Source: Carnegiea gigantea
Lineage: Eukaryota > Streptophyta > Magnoliopsida > Caryophyllales > Cactaceae
NCBI GenBank assembly: GCA_029747015.1
Contig: JAKOGI010002751.1
Location: forward strand, 2,501 to 66,500
Direction of reading: 5' to 3'
DNA: 64,000 nucleotides
Below, one piece after another: positions 10,612-21,468 of this stretch (position 1 is its first letter; the number at the start of each line of letters is the position of its first letter). The notes under the pieces were generated by a model. That model saw nothing but the letters and a program-made list of their open reading frames with translations. It searched no databases and had not been told where the DNA came from. A program made the translations under genes and the position numbers.

Positions 10612-11199
10612 AATCAAGCAGCAGCTGTAAGATTTTAACAAGCTTATCAGTCATCAACCATTCAAAAATAGCCATCTACAACTGCTCAAGATCAGTCTAT
10701 TATTCAAGATGCTTCAATAATTTCATTTTTTACTGTTCAAGTGTCAGAAATAATGTCGTATTATAGTTTTAATAAAAATCTTTTACTGTTCACTTTACTT
10801 TTTGGGCTTATGTAAAGGCTGCAAAGTTGCATTGAAAAGGCAAAATTTATCTGCACATTCCTTTGTATGACATTGCTTTCACACTTTCCTTCTTGTCCTC
10901 TACTATCCTTTCTTCTCCTCCCTCATTGTAAGATGCCATCCACAGAGTTCAATAATAGTAAGTTTTATTCATGCAATTCACTATGCAATTTTACAGTGGA
11001 TGTTTCATTTATAAATTCATTCTGATGTTACTATTCAAAGTTACTATTCATGTGTTCTTACTATTCATGTTGCATTTATTTATGAATACACAACTGATTG
11101 ATACTATTCATATTCCTAAAGATTATTTATGTTTCAATTATTCTAATAATCATTTATTAATCAAACTTTACTCTTAATTAAACAAACGTTGGTATTAAT
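10612..11199 (+). repeat. Viral terminal direct repeat, copy B end
   Basis: About 588 bp matching 4884-5467. It ends at the AT-rich flank, so virus sequence stops at the same point in both copies, which supports a real integration boundary. Confidence 0.8.
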
Positions 11200-11770
11200 A
11201 ATTATTATTAATTAATAATAATAATTAATAATTAATAATAATCATCATAATAATAGTAATTATTAATTAATAATGAAAATAAGAATTAGTCATAATAATA
11301 ATTATTAATATTAATAATAGTTACAATAATAATTACAATAATATTTCTTATCAATATCAATAATAATAATCATGATAATTTTTAATATTAATAATAATTA
11401 TTATTCATTATTATTATTTTAAATAATGATAATAATTATTAATATCAATATTAACAATAATAGAAATTACTAATTACTAACATTAATGACAAATATTAAG
11501 AAAAATTTTAATTAATAAATATTATTACTAATAATAATTAATATTATTATTAATAATAATTAATATTAATAACAATAAATGTTAATAGTTATTACTTAAT
11601 AATTCATTAATTTGTTAATAATAATTATTATAAAAAATCATTATAATCATAATCATAATTAATTAATAATAATAAAATAATTAATCATAATAATTATTAT
11701 CAGTATTAATAATAATTAACAATAATAATTACAGTGATAATACTTGTTAATATTGACAATAAAAATTATA
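11200..11770. repeat. AT-rich simple-sequence DNA, right flank of viral insertion
   Basis: Irregular AAT/ATT/TTAATAA repeats with no coding potential, like 1-351. It ends where GGGTAGGAGTGGGAAGG begins at about 11779. Confidence 0.85.
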
Positions 11771-12301
11771 ATAAAAATGGGTAGGAGTGGGAAGGACTGG
11801 AATGGGAGTATTTACCCATGACAAGAACCGGGTCTTAAGGGTTATCTTAACTTGCTAATTAGTTATCTTAATATTATGTCTGCTCAGTAACGAATTTATT
11901 CACTTACGTTTCTTTACAGGTGATCACAAGTCTGAGAAGGAAGTGGTATGTAGAAAATTTTCTGTTTGCAAGTTGTCCTAATTTGTTTCATCAGGCTTTG
12001 TTGAATGGAATGAATACTACAATATTGTTTCCTTTTAACTATGCCATGGTGCCTTTTTTGTTTTTTGGATGATATAATATTGTTGGGCAAGAGCAAGATT
12101 AAAGGTGGGCTTAAATATCAAGGTGGAATGGTGGAAGCCAGTCTAAAATTAAGGGTTTGCATTAATCAAATTCAAGTCTAATATGGGCTATTAGGATGCA
12201 AGCTTACTATGTGGCTCATTTAGTGGATTTACAATTGAAGTCCACACTATCTCCAATGCAGGGGAGCTTAAATATTTAATTAAATTCACATGCGATTTAT
12301 T
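11771..12301. other. Spacer without recognised gene
   Basis: Mixed-composition plant sequence with only short frames (one of 60 codons, minus strand, 11914-12096, no motif). Nothing recognised. Confidence 0.5.
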
Positions 12302-12319
12302 GAGGATTTGACTCACGAT

Positions 12320-12462
<143 letters not shown>

Positions 12463-13260
12463 TCTTCCCACCTTGTCTCTTATCACATATTGCTCAACTA
12501 ATCTCCTTTGAACCTTTGGCATGTGTATTTTTCTTAGTTAATCGGTTTACTTGCATAGTTTTTCTTCGGCTCCTAATATAACATGTTTGATCATATCAAT
12601 TTCTTTTTCTAACTTTTGCTGTGAAATGGTGCATTAGAAAAGAGCAAACATCTGTCGTAGTACCCCTTTGCAATTAGTTTTGGGGCCATTGAGTGAGGAT
12701 GCCTTACATGGTGAAAAGGATATCTTCACTGATGATGATCTGTTGAATTGGGAACTGACTCATGGCGTGGTGAGTAACTCTCTTTTCTTTTGAGTGATGG
12801 TTTTGAGATATCTTGAAGTCACAGTGGGTTACGAGGCATGGTTGCTACTCTGAATCTTCACTTGATCACCTTCCATACTTGTATCATATGTTTCTGGTCT
12901 ATGTTTCTTGACATTGGTGCTGATTTGGCCTCCTTATCGAGGGTAAGGTGGCTTATGGAATTCATGAAACATGATCTAGTACGATCTATAATAGCTAGTT
13001 ACTATTCCCAATTATCCTAATTAACATGGCCTTTTATAACCTTTGGCTTGTTAAATTTTACATTGGTGATTGTTGAGTTTAAGCTTGTCTACTATGAGTT
13101 ATTATAGTTCATGCATGTGGTAATGGGCCTTGTTAGATTTATATTTAATATGCATGTGGTGTCTCTACAAGTTACGATATAAGTTTGCCATATGCTGGGA
13201 TCTATTTTTGTGACTTGGTAATTGGCAATTATACATTAGTATTTTACAAGACATTCTCGG
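12463..13260. other. Spacer with one exon-like stretch
   Basis: Mostly non-coding. From about 12671 to 12770 one plus-strand frame reads without stops and has protein-like composition (LVLGPLSEDALHGEKD, then FTDDDLLNWELTHG), followed by GGTGAGTAA, a plausible splice donor at about 12769. I do not recognise the protein; it may be an exon fragment of a captured or decayed gene, or chance. Confidence 0.3.
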
Positions 13261-14263
13261 TGCTACAAACTCTTTAAGGATCTGAAAGAATGCATGGATA
13301 TCCACAAAGATAAGTAGGATAGTAAATAAATCAACTAACACCGGATTTACGTAGAAAGGAAAAAACCACAAGGAGAAGACTTAAAAAATCTACTGTAATT
13401 GTAATTAGTACAAGTATGATCTCAAGGGTGGATAGCACAATGAGATCAATACAATAAAGAGTAAAGATCAAGAAAAATAAAACTCTCAAAAATAAAACTC
13501 ACTCAACCTAGATAAAAAAATTATTGGAATAGGTGTGCCTTCACCAATATAAGAGATGGTGAATTTATAGTGGAGAAAAGATGCATAAAAAATAATGGGT
13601 GGAAAAATGTGAATGAAATTCTCATAAAAACTCATAATGAAGATGATTACTCCGTATAGTAGCCACTTGAAACTCTAGCAATAAACTACCATAAAATCTT
13701 GCATTAAGTACAGCATAATTACCAGAAAATGGACCAAAACTAATTAGACGAAGACGCAATGCCCTGTCACATACTGGGGATTAGATCACGGCTAGCCCGC
13801 GTTGCAAACTGTCCCATGCAAAGCTGAAAAATGTCCAAGTCGATGAAAGTCAACGTGCAGAGCTAGTCAAGTCTTGTCAACACGGGTCAAACGTGGCTAT
13901 GAGGGGAATGTTAGGCTATGGCCTGACTTCTTGCTTGAGTAAATGGGCATGCACAAGACATGATGATGAGCCAAACTAGGCTGAAATATTTTAGCCTAAT
14001 CAAAAGAATTGTAAAGTAGGCATTGTCAAAAAAAGAATGTAGGCTTCACGTAAAGGCGAGCTAGGTGCGTTGAAGCACTTTCTTGCTAAGCCAATCACAT
14101 GATCATTCAATCGGCAATGATTCGGCTGAAAATGCATTGAACCTAGGTCATCCATGGATGATATCTCAGGCAATTAAATAATTTTTGGACCATGATCAAA
14201 TCACCATGTGAGACAAATAATGAGGAAATGAGCAAATATGATTTTAGGGCACCATACCTAACA
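13261..14263 (-). repeat. Copia 3' LTR
   Basis: 1003 bp, TG...CA ends on the plus strand. It is directly followed by ATCTCCACCTTGG, whose reverse complement CCAAGGTGGAGAT is the polypurine tract next to the LTR start on the element's strand. Homologous to the split right LTR. Confidence 0.8.
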
Positions 14264-15075
14264 ATCTCCACCTTGGATCAAAATCCACCAATATCGAAAA
14301 ATCGCCAAAGAACCCCGAAGTGTACAGCCCCATAGGCAGAGCCCCAAAGGGCAATTGAGCGAACTGAACATCAGTTGAGTTTGAGAGATGCTAGAACTTA
14401 TCACTAGAAAGTGACTTGCTTAGGCTTTTCTTCCTTATATAATTTGACCAAATATGACATAGATAAGTCAAAATGTCATTAGGAGAGGAATGAAGGGAAA
14501 TAACAGAACCTATCATACTACATCCTCGCAAGATATAGAGGCTTCCATGCCTTAAACCCTTTAACAAAATCCGAGTTCCCTTGAAAACCTTGAGAACTCC
14601 ACCTTCAGCTGAATATTTGGATCCCTTAGATTAAAGGTGCATAAAGAAATTATGTTTCAAACAGGAACATGACAAACATTTCAAAAAGTCCTAATAATAT
14701 CGTCATGAGTATTGATTTTAATAGTACTGATTCCAGCAATATTACATTAGGCATTGTTGCTCATGTGAACAGCACTTGAGTCAATTGGATCATATGTTGA
14801 AAACTGGCCTTATGAGGACACATACGATAGTTGTACCCAAAATCAAGAATCTAATAAAAAATGTTCCCCATTTAAGTAGAGGTAGCAAACAAAGCGTCAC
14901 CATCAATATCAGACTTGACTACAGTGGCTTTAGCAGGTTCATAAGGGTGTAATTGCATGTTATTTTCTTCTTTATCCGGCTAGTTTTTCAACTTGAAATA
15001 CTCATAAATTACATGTCCAAAATTTTTACAATAATGACGGGTTTATTAGATTTACAACTCTTAAACTTTGATTCA
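14264..15075 (-). pseudogene. Copia zinc knuckle, protease and pre-integrase relic
   Basis: Reading the minus strand down from 15075, fragments appear in the order of a copia polyprotein. A decayed knuckle RHYCKNFGHV comes first (about 15035-15000), then WILDFGYNYRMCPH-type sequence near 14850-14800, the counterpart of the copia protease motif WILDSG...H. Pieces of the GAG-pre-integrase region follow near 14650-14560. Stops are frequent. Integrase, reverse transcriptase and RNase H are missing: the polypurine tract follows at 14264. Confidence 0.5.
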
Positions 15076-15706
15076 TTAGTGTTTCCCTTTATCAAAGGAT
15101 TTACCTATCATAGATAAGGATTCACCTTTTTTAGCATGCACTTTAAGGTCAAACTTTTCTTTGAACAATAAATTAGCCTTAACATCCTTAAATGACAAAA
15201 TCTCATCGTTATTATATAAAACTTTTTTTTTGACATGCTTATAAGAGGCAGGCGATGAGACAACCAACAATATAGCATTATCCTCATCCTCAAGTTTCAC
15301 ATCCAAGCTCTCCAAATAAATAATAACATAGTTCAAATCGTCAAGATGGTTTTGGATGGAAGTACCTTCTACAATAGAGAACATACACAAACGTTCTTTG
15401 AGATGGATATTGTTTGCAAGACTCTTGATCATATATAATGTCTCTAAACCAAGCAAAAGATCAACTATAGAGGTCTTGGCAGTTCACGAAGGACATGAGG
15501 TGCTAGGCGTAATTGAATCATCGAAAGCGCCTTATCATCAAGCTTCTCCCATTTCTCATCGGTCATAGGAGCAGGCTTGTTCTCTTTTCCACCGAGGGCT
15601 TTCTTCAACTATACTTAGTCAAAATGGCCATCATCTGGACCTTCCAGATGTTAAAATTTATCTTGCCATCAAATTTTGAAATATCAAACTTACTAACATT
15701 GGACAT
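15076..15706 (-). pseudogene. Copia gag (UBN2-type) pseudogene
   Basis: Begins at an ATG at 15706 (MSNVSKFDISKFDGKINFNI...), 8 bp after the primer site. The N-terminal third contains FNIWKVQMM. A frameshift near 15600 and another near 15460 lead to the 126-codon frame 15076-15456, which carries the gag core: LYMIKSLANNIHLKERLCMF, EGTSIQNHLDDLN, LESLDVKLEDEDNAILLVVS. This matches the gag domain of copia elements of the Tnt1 type, which forms the virus-like particle. The gag start in the copia element at 63840 is similar (KFDI-K-x-GK), so both belong to related families. Confidence 0.75.
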
Positions 15707-15713
15707 CCTTGAT

Positions 15714-15732
15714 GATCCAGGCTCTAATACCA
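15714..15732 (-). other. Copia primer binding site
   Basis: On the minus strand it reads TGGTATTAGAGCCTGGATC, close to the initiator tRNA-Met complement TGGTATCAGAGC. Two bases separate it from the LTR start at 15735. Confidence 0.8.
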
Positions 15733-15734
15733 CT

Positions 15735-15776
15735 TGTTGGGAATTTTCTAAGGATCGGGAAGGATTTATGGATATT
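15735..15776 (-). repeat. Copia 5' LTR, fragment 1 (before the gypsy insertion)
   Basis: 42 bp beginning TGTTGGGAATTTTC, aligned base for base with 13261-13301. It ends in ATATT, the target duplication of the gypsy element. Confidence 0.8.
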
Positions 15777-17663
15777 TATTCGTGCTAAAAATGTGCTATT
15801 TTTAAAGTACTTTTACACCTATTTTATACTCATTATAATCGTAATTTTTAAGGTTTTTATTTGATTTTTTTTTTTTTGTTTTGTAGGTTTTGAATAAAAG
15901 GGAAATAATTTTGGAAAATGTGGAAAAATACAAGAAGAATGTTGGATACGGGCCGACTTGACTCAAGCCAATATGGGTTGCTGGGCCCAGTTATTATTTC
16001 AGCCCATTTAAAAAAAAAAAAAAAGAAAACAGCCTAACACTGACCGGCCCAAAAATCTCAGCCAGGCATGCCCATCACATGACCATCATCTCTTTCCCAG
16101 CCTAGGCGTGCGAGGCACATGATCCTGACTTAATGCCTCCCCCCTTATTTCTCCTCTCACCTTTTCTCTCTTCTATTTTTTCTTTCGGTTCCCCGAACAC
16201 CCAAAACCCGAAACCTTTCCTGCTTCATCCTTATCTCCATCTCATCTTCCTCTCTCTCTCTCTCTCTCTCTTCAACCATACCAGAGCACCATCACCACAA
16301 TCGCCATCATTATCCACAACTCACCAGCGCATCACCATTGTTGTCCCCAATCTTGACCATCCACAATGCCCACGAAATCAATGGTGAAGGAGTGAGAAGG
16401 GCTTGGGTATAGAATGGAGCTAGCAGCGACGCCATTGAAGGAATTAGGTAATCTAGGGTTAGGTTAGATTTAATTCAAGTTTTAGGTTTAATTTGAGGTT
16501 TGAATTCATTCTTCAATCAATCGTAATTTTAGGGCTCTTGTTAGTTTCAAATTCGAGTTGTTAGGGTTTTGATTGTCGAAGTTTTGAGGTTAGGGAAGTT
16601 TTTAGGGTTGAATTAGTTCTTATTTTCGAAATTTCAACTTGCATTTCATAATTCGAATTTCAGAGTTAGGTTCGATAAACTCGGTTAGGATTTGATGTTA
16701 GAATGGATTTTGGATTTTGAATTTCATGTAATACTGCTATAATTTTGAGTTTCCTTAGTAATTCACGAATTTAGTTTGATTTTACAAGAATTGGATATTG
16801 GTTTGGTTGAATTTTGGTAACAACCCATCCCATGTTTTCATGAACACGGTATTGCGTTTCTGGATGCGTAAGTAGCTGAAGTTGGGATTGTCTTCTAGGT
16901 TTGCTATTGTTGCTAAATCTGGCAGCCTCGAATGATTTTGTTCCCCTCCTCTGCTACTCCGGTTGCTTCAAATTTTAGCTTGATTATGCATGTTTTATTT
17001 CTAATTTAGTGTTCTAGGCCTACAGAGACACCCCATTGATGGGGCTTGAAGGGTCGGGCTGAGCTCATGTGAGCAGGGATGCCCTGTTCATCTTTCTCTT
17101 GCTATCCTCGCTTTGTTTTGCTTCTGGCTCCTATTGTTCTTTTTTTTTGGGGCTTCTATTCTTGTTTTCTTTTCCTGCTCACTGAAATGGTGGAAGTTTT
17201 ACTCTTGTGTTGAGAGCTTATTTCGTGAAGACAGCTAAATACCAATAGGGTGTAGGTAAGCTCTTCTATTTCCTTCTTAATTTCCTTTTACTGTTCATCG
17301 ATTAATGTCATTGTTAGCTTGATTTAATATTGTCATTTTTCTTTGTGAACCCATTTTGTTAGTCATAGTGCAGATGTCTTAGTTGAATAAGTTTAATTTG
17401 CCCACTAGGTGACATGCTTAGTAAAGATTAGCTATAGTTGATGTTGGTGTTTTACCACAATTACAAAAATCATGGGAATAACAGATGATGACTTAGAATT
17501 AGTTATTTATCATTTTAATTAGGTTAGAATGATGCTAAATTAGTTATCTTCACGCTTAGCGACCTTAATCTCTACCATTGTCCCCAAGGATACGACCCTC
17601 AAGTATTAGAGCAGGAGCTATACGCTTGCGGCCCTTTTTATTTACACTCAAAATTTATCACCA
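15777..17663 (+). repeat. Gypsy 5' LTR
   Basis: 1887 bp. Near the start it has TTACTTTTACACCT-like sequence, a CT microsatellite at about 16250-16272, the 84-codon frame 16133-16387 that is not a gene, and the palindromic CCCATTGATGGGG near 17030. It ends AAAATTTATCACCA. It has no canonical TG start: it begins TATTCGTGC, matched by TATTCATGC in the other LTR, so ends are set from the target duplication. Confidence 0.82.
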
Positions 17664-17668
17664 AGTTT

Positions 17669-17686
17669 TGGCGCCATTGCCGGGGA
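17669..17686 (+). other. Gypsy primer binding site (tRNA-Asp)
   Basis: TGGCGCCATTGCCGGGGA, one mismatch from the tRNA-Asp complement TGGCGCCGTTGCCGGGGA used by Athila-like elements. It starts 5 bp after the LTR. Confidence 0.85.
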
Positions 17687-17819
17687 CGACGGCATAAGAT
17701 TAGATCATATTTTCATTTTCTTTGCTGTTTTCTTATTAGTTACATATGTTGCACCTTACTTTGTTCATTTCCTTAAGTTGTTATTCAGCTTAGTTTATTT
17801 CTTGAAAATTTTCAAAAAT

Positions 17820-18446
17820 CCAAAAAAAAAGAAAAATTAAAATCTAAAAAAATTAGCAAAATCTTCAAAAATCACAAAAAAAAAAGGAAAAGCTTAAAAT
17901 TGGAAAAAATAGAAAAAATTGAAAACCACAAAAAATTTTTGAAAATCCAAAGGCCCATAAACATTTGAAAAATTAGAAAACCCCTAAAAAATTGAAAAAT
18001 TCTAAAAACATTAAAAACTTCGAATGCCAGTTTTTTATGTCCCACAATATGAGCATGAACCTTTCTCACATAACCTTTCAAGGCTTGATAAATATCGTGC
18101 TCAACTGAATCATAATTTTAAAAAATGAAAAATTTGTGAGGTCATTGCTATGGGTCTAAATGTTGACTCAAGGAGTCATATTGAATCAATTTATCAGGAA
18201 GGTTTAATAGAATTGTTATCTAAAACTCAAAATGAGGTTTGGAATTTCTTTGAAAAATTAACTTGAGAGACCTATGCGTTTGAACAAGCTAACGAGGCTT
18301 TTAGATACCCAACTCATGGAGAGTATGATTTTCAGGCTGATTCTTACCCTTCAGACCACTTTCTGAATTCATATGACCCATCTTATTCTTGTGTGGCTCC
18401 TATTTATGCAACTATTCTGAATCTCCTGGTCATGATGCTCATATTT
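17820..18446 (+). pseudogene. Gypsy gag-like relic
   Basis: An A-rich untranslated stretch (17820-18020) precedes a frame readable from about 18020 to 18412 with two stops (about 18122 TGA and 18263 TGA). Visible segments: FYVPQYEHEPFSHNLSRLD, CEVIAMGLNVDSRSHIESIY, NEVWNFFEKL, FEQANEAFRYPTHGEYDF and DSYPSDHFLNSYDPSY. The pattern (an MGL..V-H-E-IY core followed by -N-VWNFFE-L) is that of gag-derived sequence in Athila-like and LARD elements. It has no zinc knuckle. Confidence 0.5.
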
Positions 18447-18746
18447 ATCCTTATCGTGTTTATGTTGATGCTATGTGTGCAAGTTTTGAAAAGAAGATTA
18501 ATGATATGACTGATCAAATGATAGATACCACGAAAATGAGAATTGCTACTTATTCTTAATGTTTTAACCAAAATAGGGAGACTTATAGTGAGATTGATGC
18601 TAGCTTAGTCTCTCCTGAACCTAACATTATCTCTATGATAATTTTGAATGCTCTTTTTCTGTTAGGCCTGATTTGAATGAACACATTTATTTGCCTAATC
18701 TAGAATAAGAGAGCGACCTCCCTACGTCTCTATTAACAGACCCCCC

Positions 18747-19300
18747 TCACTAGCTCACCCAAAGATGTCACTGAAGATGTCTTAGTTTATGTCGACCTAT
18801 CCACCACTCTGAACGACTTTTGTGAATTTGATGTGGATGAACAATCTAATCTTGTTAGTGAGTTAGATATTAGCATCGCACCTGAAGTTGAGCCTTATGA
18901 TCTCGATGATTCGAAAGCTATTTCATGGGAGTTACATGATGAGGTGATTGAACTCACTATGTCGGACTTTGATGATGATATTCTTTATGCAGAATATGAA
19001 TTTTTTTCATGTGGATTTGATGTTACTGAAGGTTTTGATGTAGGTTTTCATATCGAATATGAATCATTCTCTTTTGATCCCATCATTTCTGACCTTCTAT
19101 TTAAATTAGATGATAATATTCTATATGTAGAACATGAATCTTTTTCTGATGACTTTGATATCTTGGAAGTTCTAATGATGGCTTTTGTATTGATTATGAG
19201 TCATTCTCTTTTGACCCCATCCAAACTGACTTCTTTTTTGAATATTGCGAGTTTAAATTTGTTGAGTCTGAGATTATTACCGCTAACAATTTTGCTTTAG
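18747..19300 (+). CDS. Acidic internally repeated frame of the gypsy element
   Basis: Open from about 18747; the first ATG is at 18833, giving 155 residues. It is strongly acidic and built of diverged repeats: DDDILYAEYEFFSCGFD (about residues 48-64) and DDNILYVEHESFSDDFD (about 93-109), with IEYESFSFDPI between them. A shift near 19180 probably ends the original frame, since the repeat continues in another frame (YESFSFDPI-like at about 19195-19225) and the last 40 residues become hydrophobic. I know similar acidic repeat frames in plant LARD-like elements but no function. Whether it is translated is unknown. Confidence 0.35.
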
Positions 19301-21468
19301 ACCAGACTTATGCGCATATTGGACTTAACAGACTTGTGAACTTTACACCCATTCTTCTGCCTAGATTGCTCATTCATGCTGATATAGTTTCTAAGCCAAT
19401 GACCTCCATACTGGCTTATTCTGAGTATGTTTATTTCCTTTCTAATTGAGCCCAACTGTTTAATAAATTGAAACGGGCCCTTACTTGTGCTTTATTGGTT
19501 ATATAGATATATTCTTTCTGGTTCCAACTCACTGCTTTTTACTGTTGCTATATTATTGAGAGTTGGGCTTCTTTGTTTGATAAGTTGCTACATGGATTAA
19601 CGAGTTTTGATTTGAGTAGCACTTTTTCAGCTTAATATAAAGCGGCTGATGCTCCATAAGCCTCATAGTTTGGGTACAACTTGTATCTAACCTGGAATGA
19701 TCATTCCACTTTCCTCTCTTCTTCTTGTCTTCTCTTTTCTTTATTTTCATACTTAGTTGTGGATATTTACGACTGTGAATATATGGGTGATCAATCTTGA
19801 GAAGCAATTTGGGATATGTTGAGCCATGTTGGCTATGATCACCCTTGGTTGTGTTCTGATTTTGTGAATACTTGTTAGTTGTAGATATCTAGGGTTGTTT
19901 TTATGCTTCATGTTGTTTTGTTTCTTTAGTATGGTGAGTTTTGGTTTTTCTTTGCTTTAGTTTTTGTTTGATAGTTTCCTTTTGTTCCCTTTTTGGTCTT
20001 TTAGTGACTTTGTTTTGGTCTTTCATTTTGTTTTTCTTTTCTTTTGCCTTTTGTCTCGTTTTACGTTTCTTTTGGTTTAGTTTGGGATTTAATATCCTTG
20101 GTTTTGGTTTTGAGTTTATTTTAGTGAATATGTGTGTTTTGGTCTAGTTTTGATTTGTTTTGTTTGGTTTTGGACTTGTTTGTTTTAATTTAGAATGTGT
20201 TTTGTTTTGCTTTTTTTGGTCTTTGGCGATTTGGGTTTTTGGTTTTTGTAAATATATGTGTTTCCTTTGGTTTTAGTTTTAATTTTTAATTTTCATTTTG
20301 GTGATTTTGTGTTTGGTTTTGTTTGTGATTTTTATTTGTGTCCTAGCTTGTATATATTCGTTTCATGTGATTTTATGGTTGTATAGCTGATGTGATCGCC
20401 TTTTAGTGCCTTAATTCCCACAATGAGGATATTGTGCTGCATTGGTGTGGGGGTGAGGTGCCCCTTTTTTTTCGAAAAATTCAAAAAAGATTTTTGTTTT
20501 ATTTTTGGGAACGTTTGTACTATATCTGATTAAATTGAATCCCCTTTGCCTTGGTTATTAGTTTATATATAAGTAGGATGTGCATGATAGGTCTCCAACC
20601 TCAAATGTGATATTCTAAACCCTAATTCTAACTCTAGTTGTTTAGTATAGATTGTGTAATCCAGTCCTTGTTTATTCATTCATCATTATATTTAGGTCTT
20701 AGGTTTCCATGAATGATTCTCCCACTAGCATGTGACATGATTACTTTGAAATGATTGAAAAAATTTGAAAAAGTGTATGATCAATAAAGAGGGGAAAAAA
20801 AAGAAAAAGAGATGGAATAAAATTTGGAATGGCAAGTATCCCTTTGAGGCATGCACTACTGGGCATTACCCTTTAAGGCACGTACTATTGGGTGTTACTC
20901 TTTGAGACAATATTGCTATTGAGAAAGCTTGCTTTCAAAGTTCATATGATAATAATATAGTTGTGTCAGTCAAGTCAGATTGAGTCCAATTCTGGTAAAT
21001 CTAAACCATGAGATGATGATACACTTAGCATCCAGAGGGATTCAAAATCTTAATGTTCAATGGGGAGAAAAATTAGTGCTCTGATGTCATTAAGGAGGTA
21101 GAGGGCTTTGAAGTACATTTTGCGCATATGCAAGTCAATAACTTAGTTATATGGGTGATTTAGTTGATTAGAATGTGTGCATTTTTTCCCCAAATTTTGT
21201 ACATTATAGTTTTGAGGAAAAATCCAAAAAGATTTTTCGTTATTTTTGGAATAATTTTTGTAGATATTTCACCTTAAAACCCTCACGAGACCTCACTCGT
21301 CCACTTGGGAGACCGAGGGGCTTAAAGAACTTGTTGCATACGCTAAATGCAACCGTGATTCCTACGACAGTGAGTTAGGATTTTCTTTTTTTTTCTTATT
21401 TTCTATTTCTTTTATTTAGTTTAGTTTGTTTTACTCAAAGACGAACAAAATCTTGGTGCGGAGGTACT
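19301..21468 (+). other. Gypsy 3' internal untranslated region
   Basis: No domain. It holds a T/G-rich stretch (19900-20360) that yields a spurious Phe/Leu/Val-rich frame, a purine-rich GTGTGGGGGTGAGG near 20448, a degenerate GGCATTACC/GGTGTTACTC pair near 20860-20900, and the sequence AATCTTGGTGCGGAGG (21449-21464) just before the 3' LTR, which serves as the polypurine tract region. Integrase and reverse transcriptase are absent. Confidence 0.6.

Larger units (their letters stand above)
5468..11199 (+). mobile_element. Endogenous caulimovirid, copy B, defective
   Basis: Second viral copy, directly downstream of copy A and in the same orientation. It starts without a leader (about 55 bp, then the counterpart of the copy A ATG region at about 5525). 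The movement gene is lost. It then carries coat-like (6218-6895), CCHC zinc-finger (7166-7375), coiled-coil (7356-7772), protease (about 7925-8342), reverse transcriptase (8479-9230), RNase H (about 9320-9990) and a post-RNase H tail, ending in the 588-bp repeat 10612-11199. Stops and frameshifts split each domain, and a 133-bp foreign insert interrupts reverse transcriptase. It cannot make virus. Family-level assignment is strong because of the domain order. Confidence 0.85.

Noticed and set aside
16133..16387. Pro/Ser/Leu-rich 84-codon frame in the gypsy 5' LTR
   Set aside because: Inside an LTR; the matching region of the 3' LTR shows a different frame structure (148 codons, 21645-22091), so it is not conserved as protein.
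19941..20147. Phe/Leu/Val-rich 68-codon frame
   Set aside because: Arises from a T/G-rich low-complexity stretch in the gypsy internal region; no ordered transmembrane pattern beyond composition.
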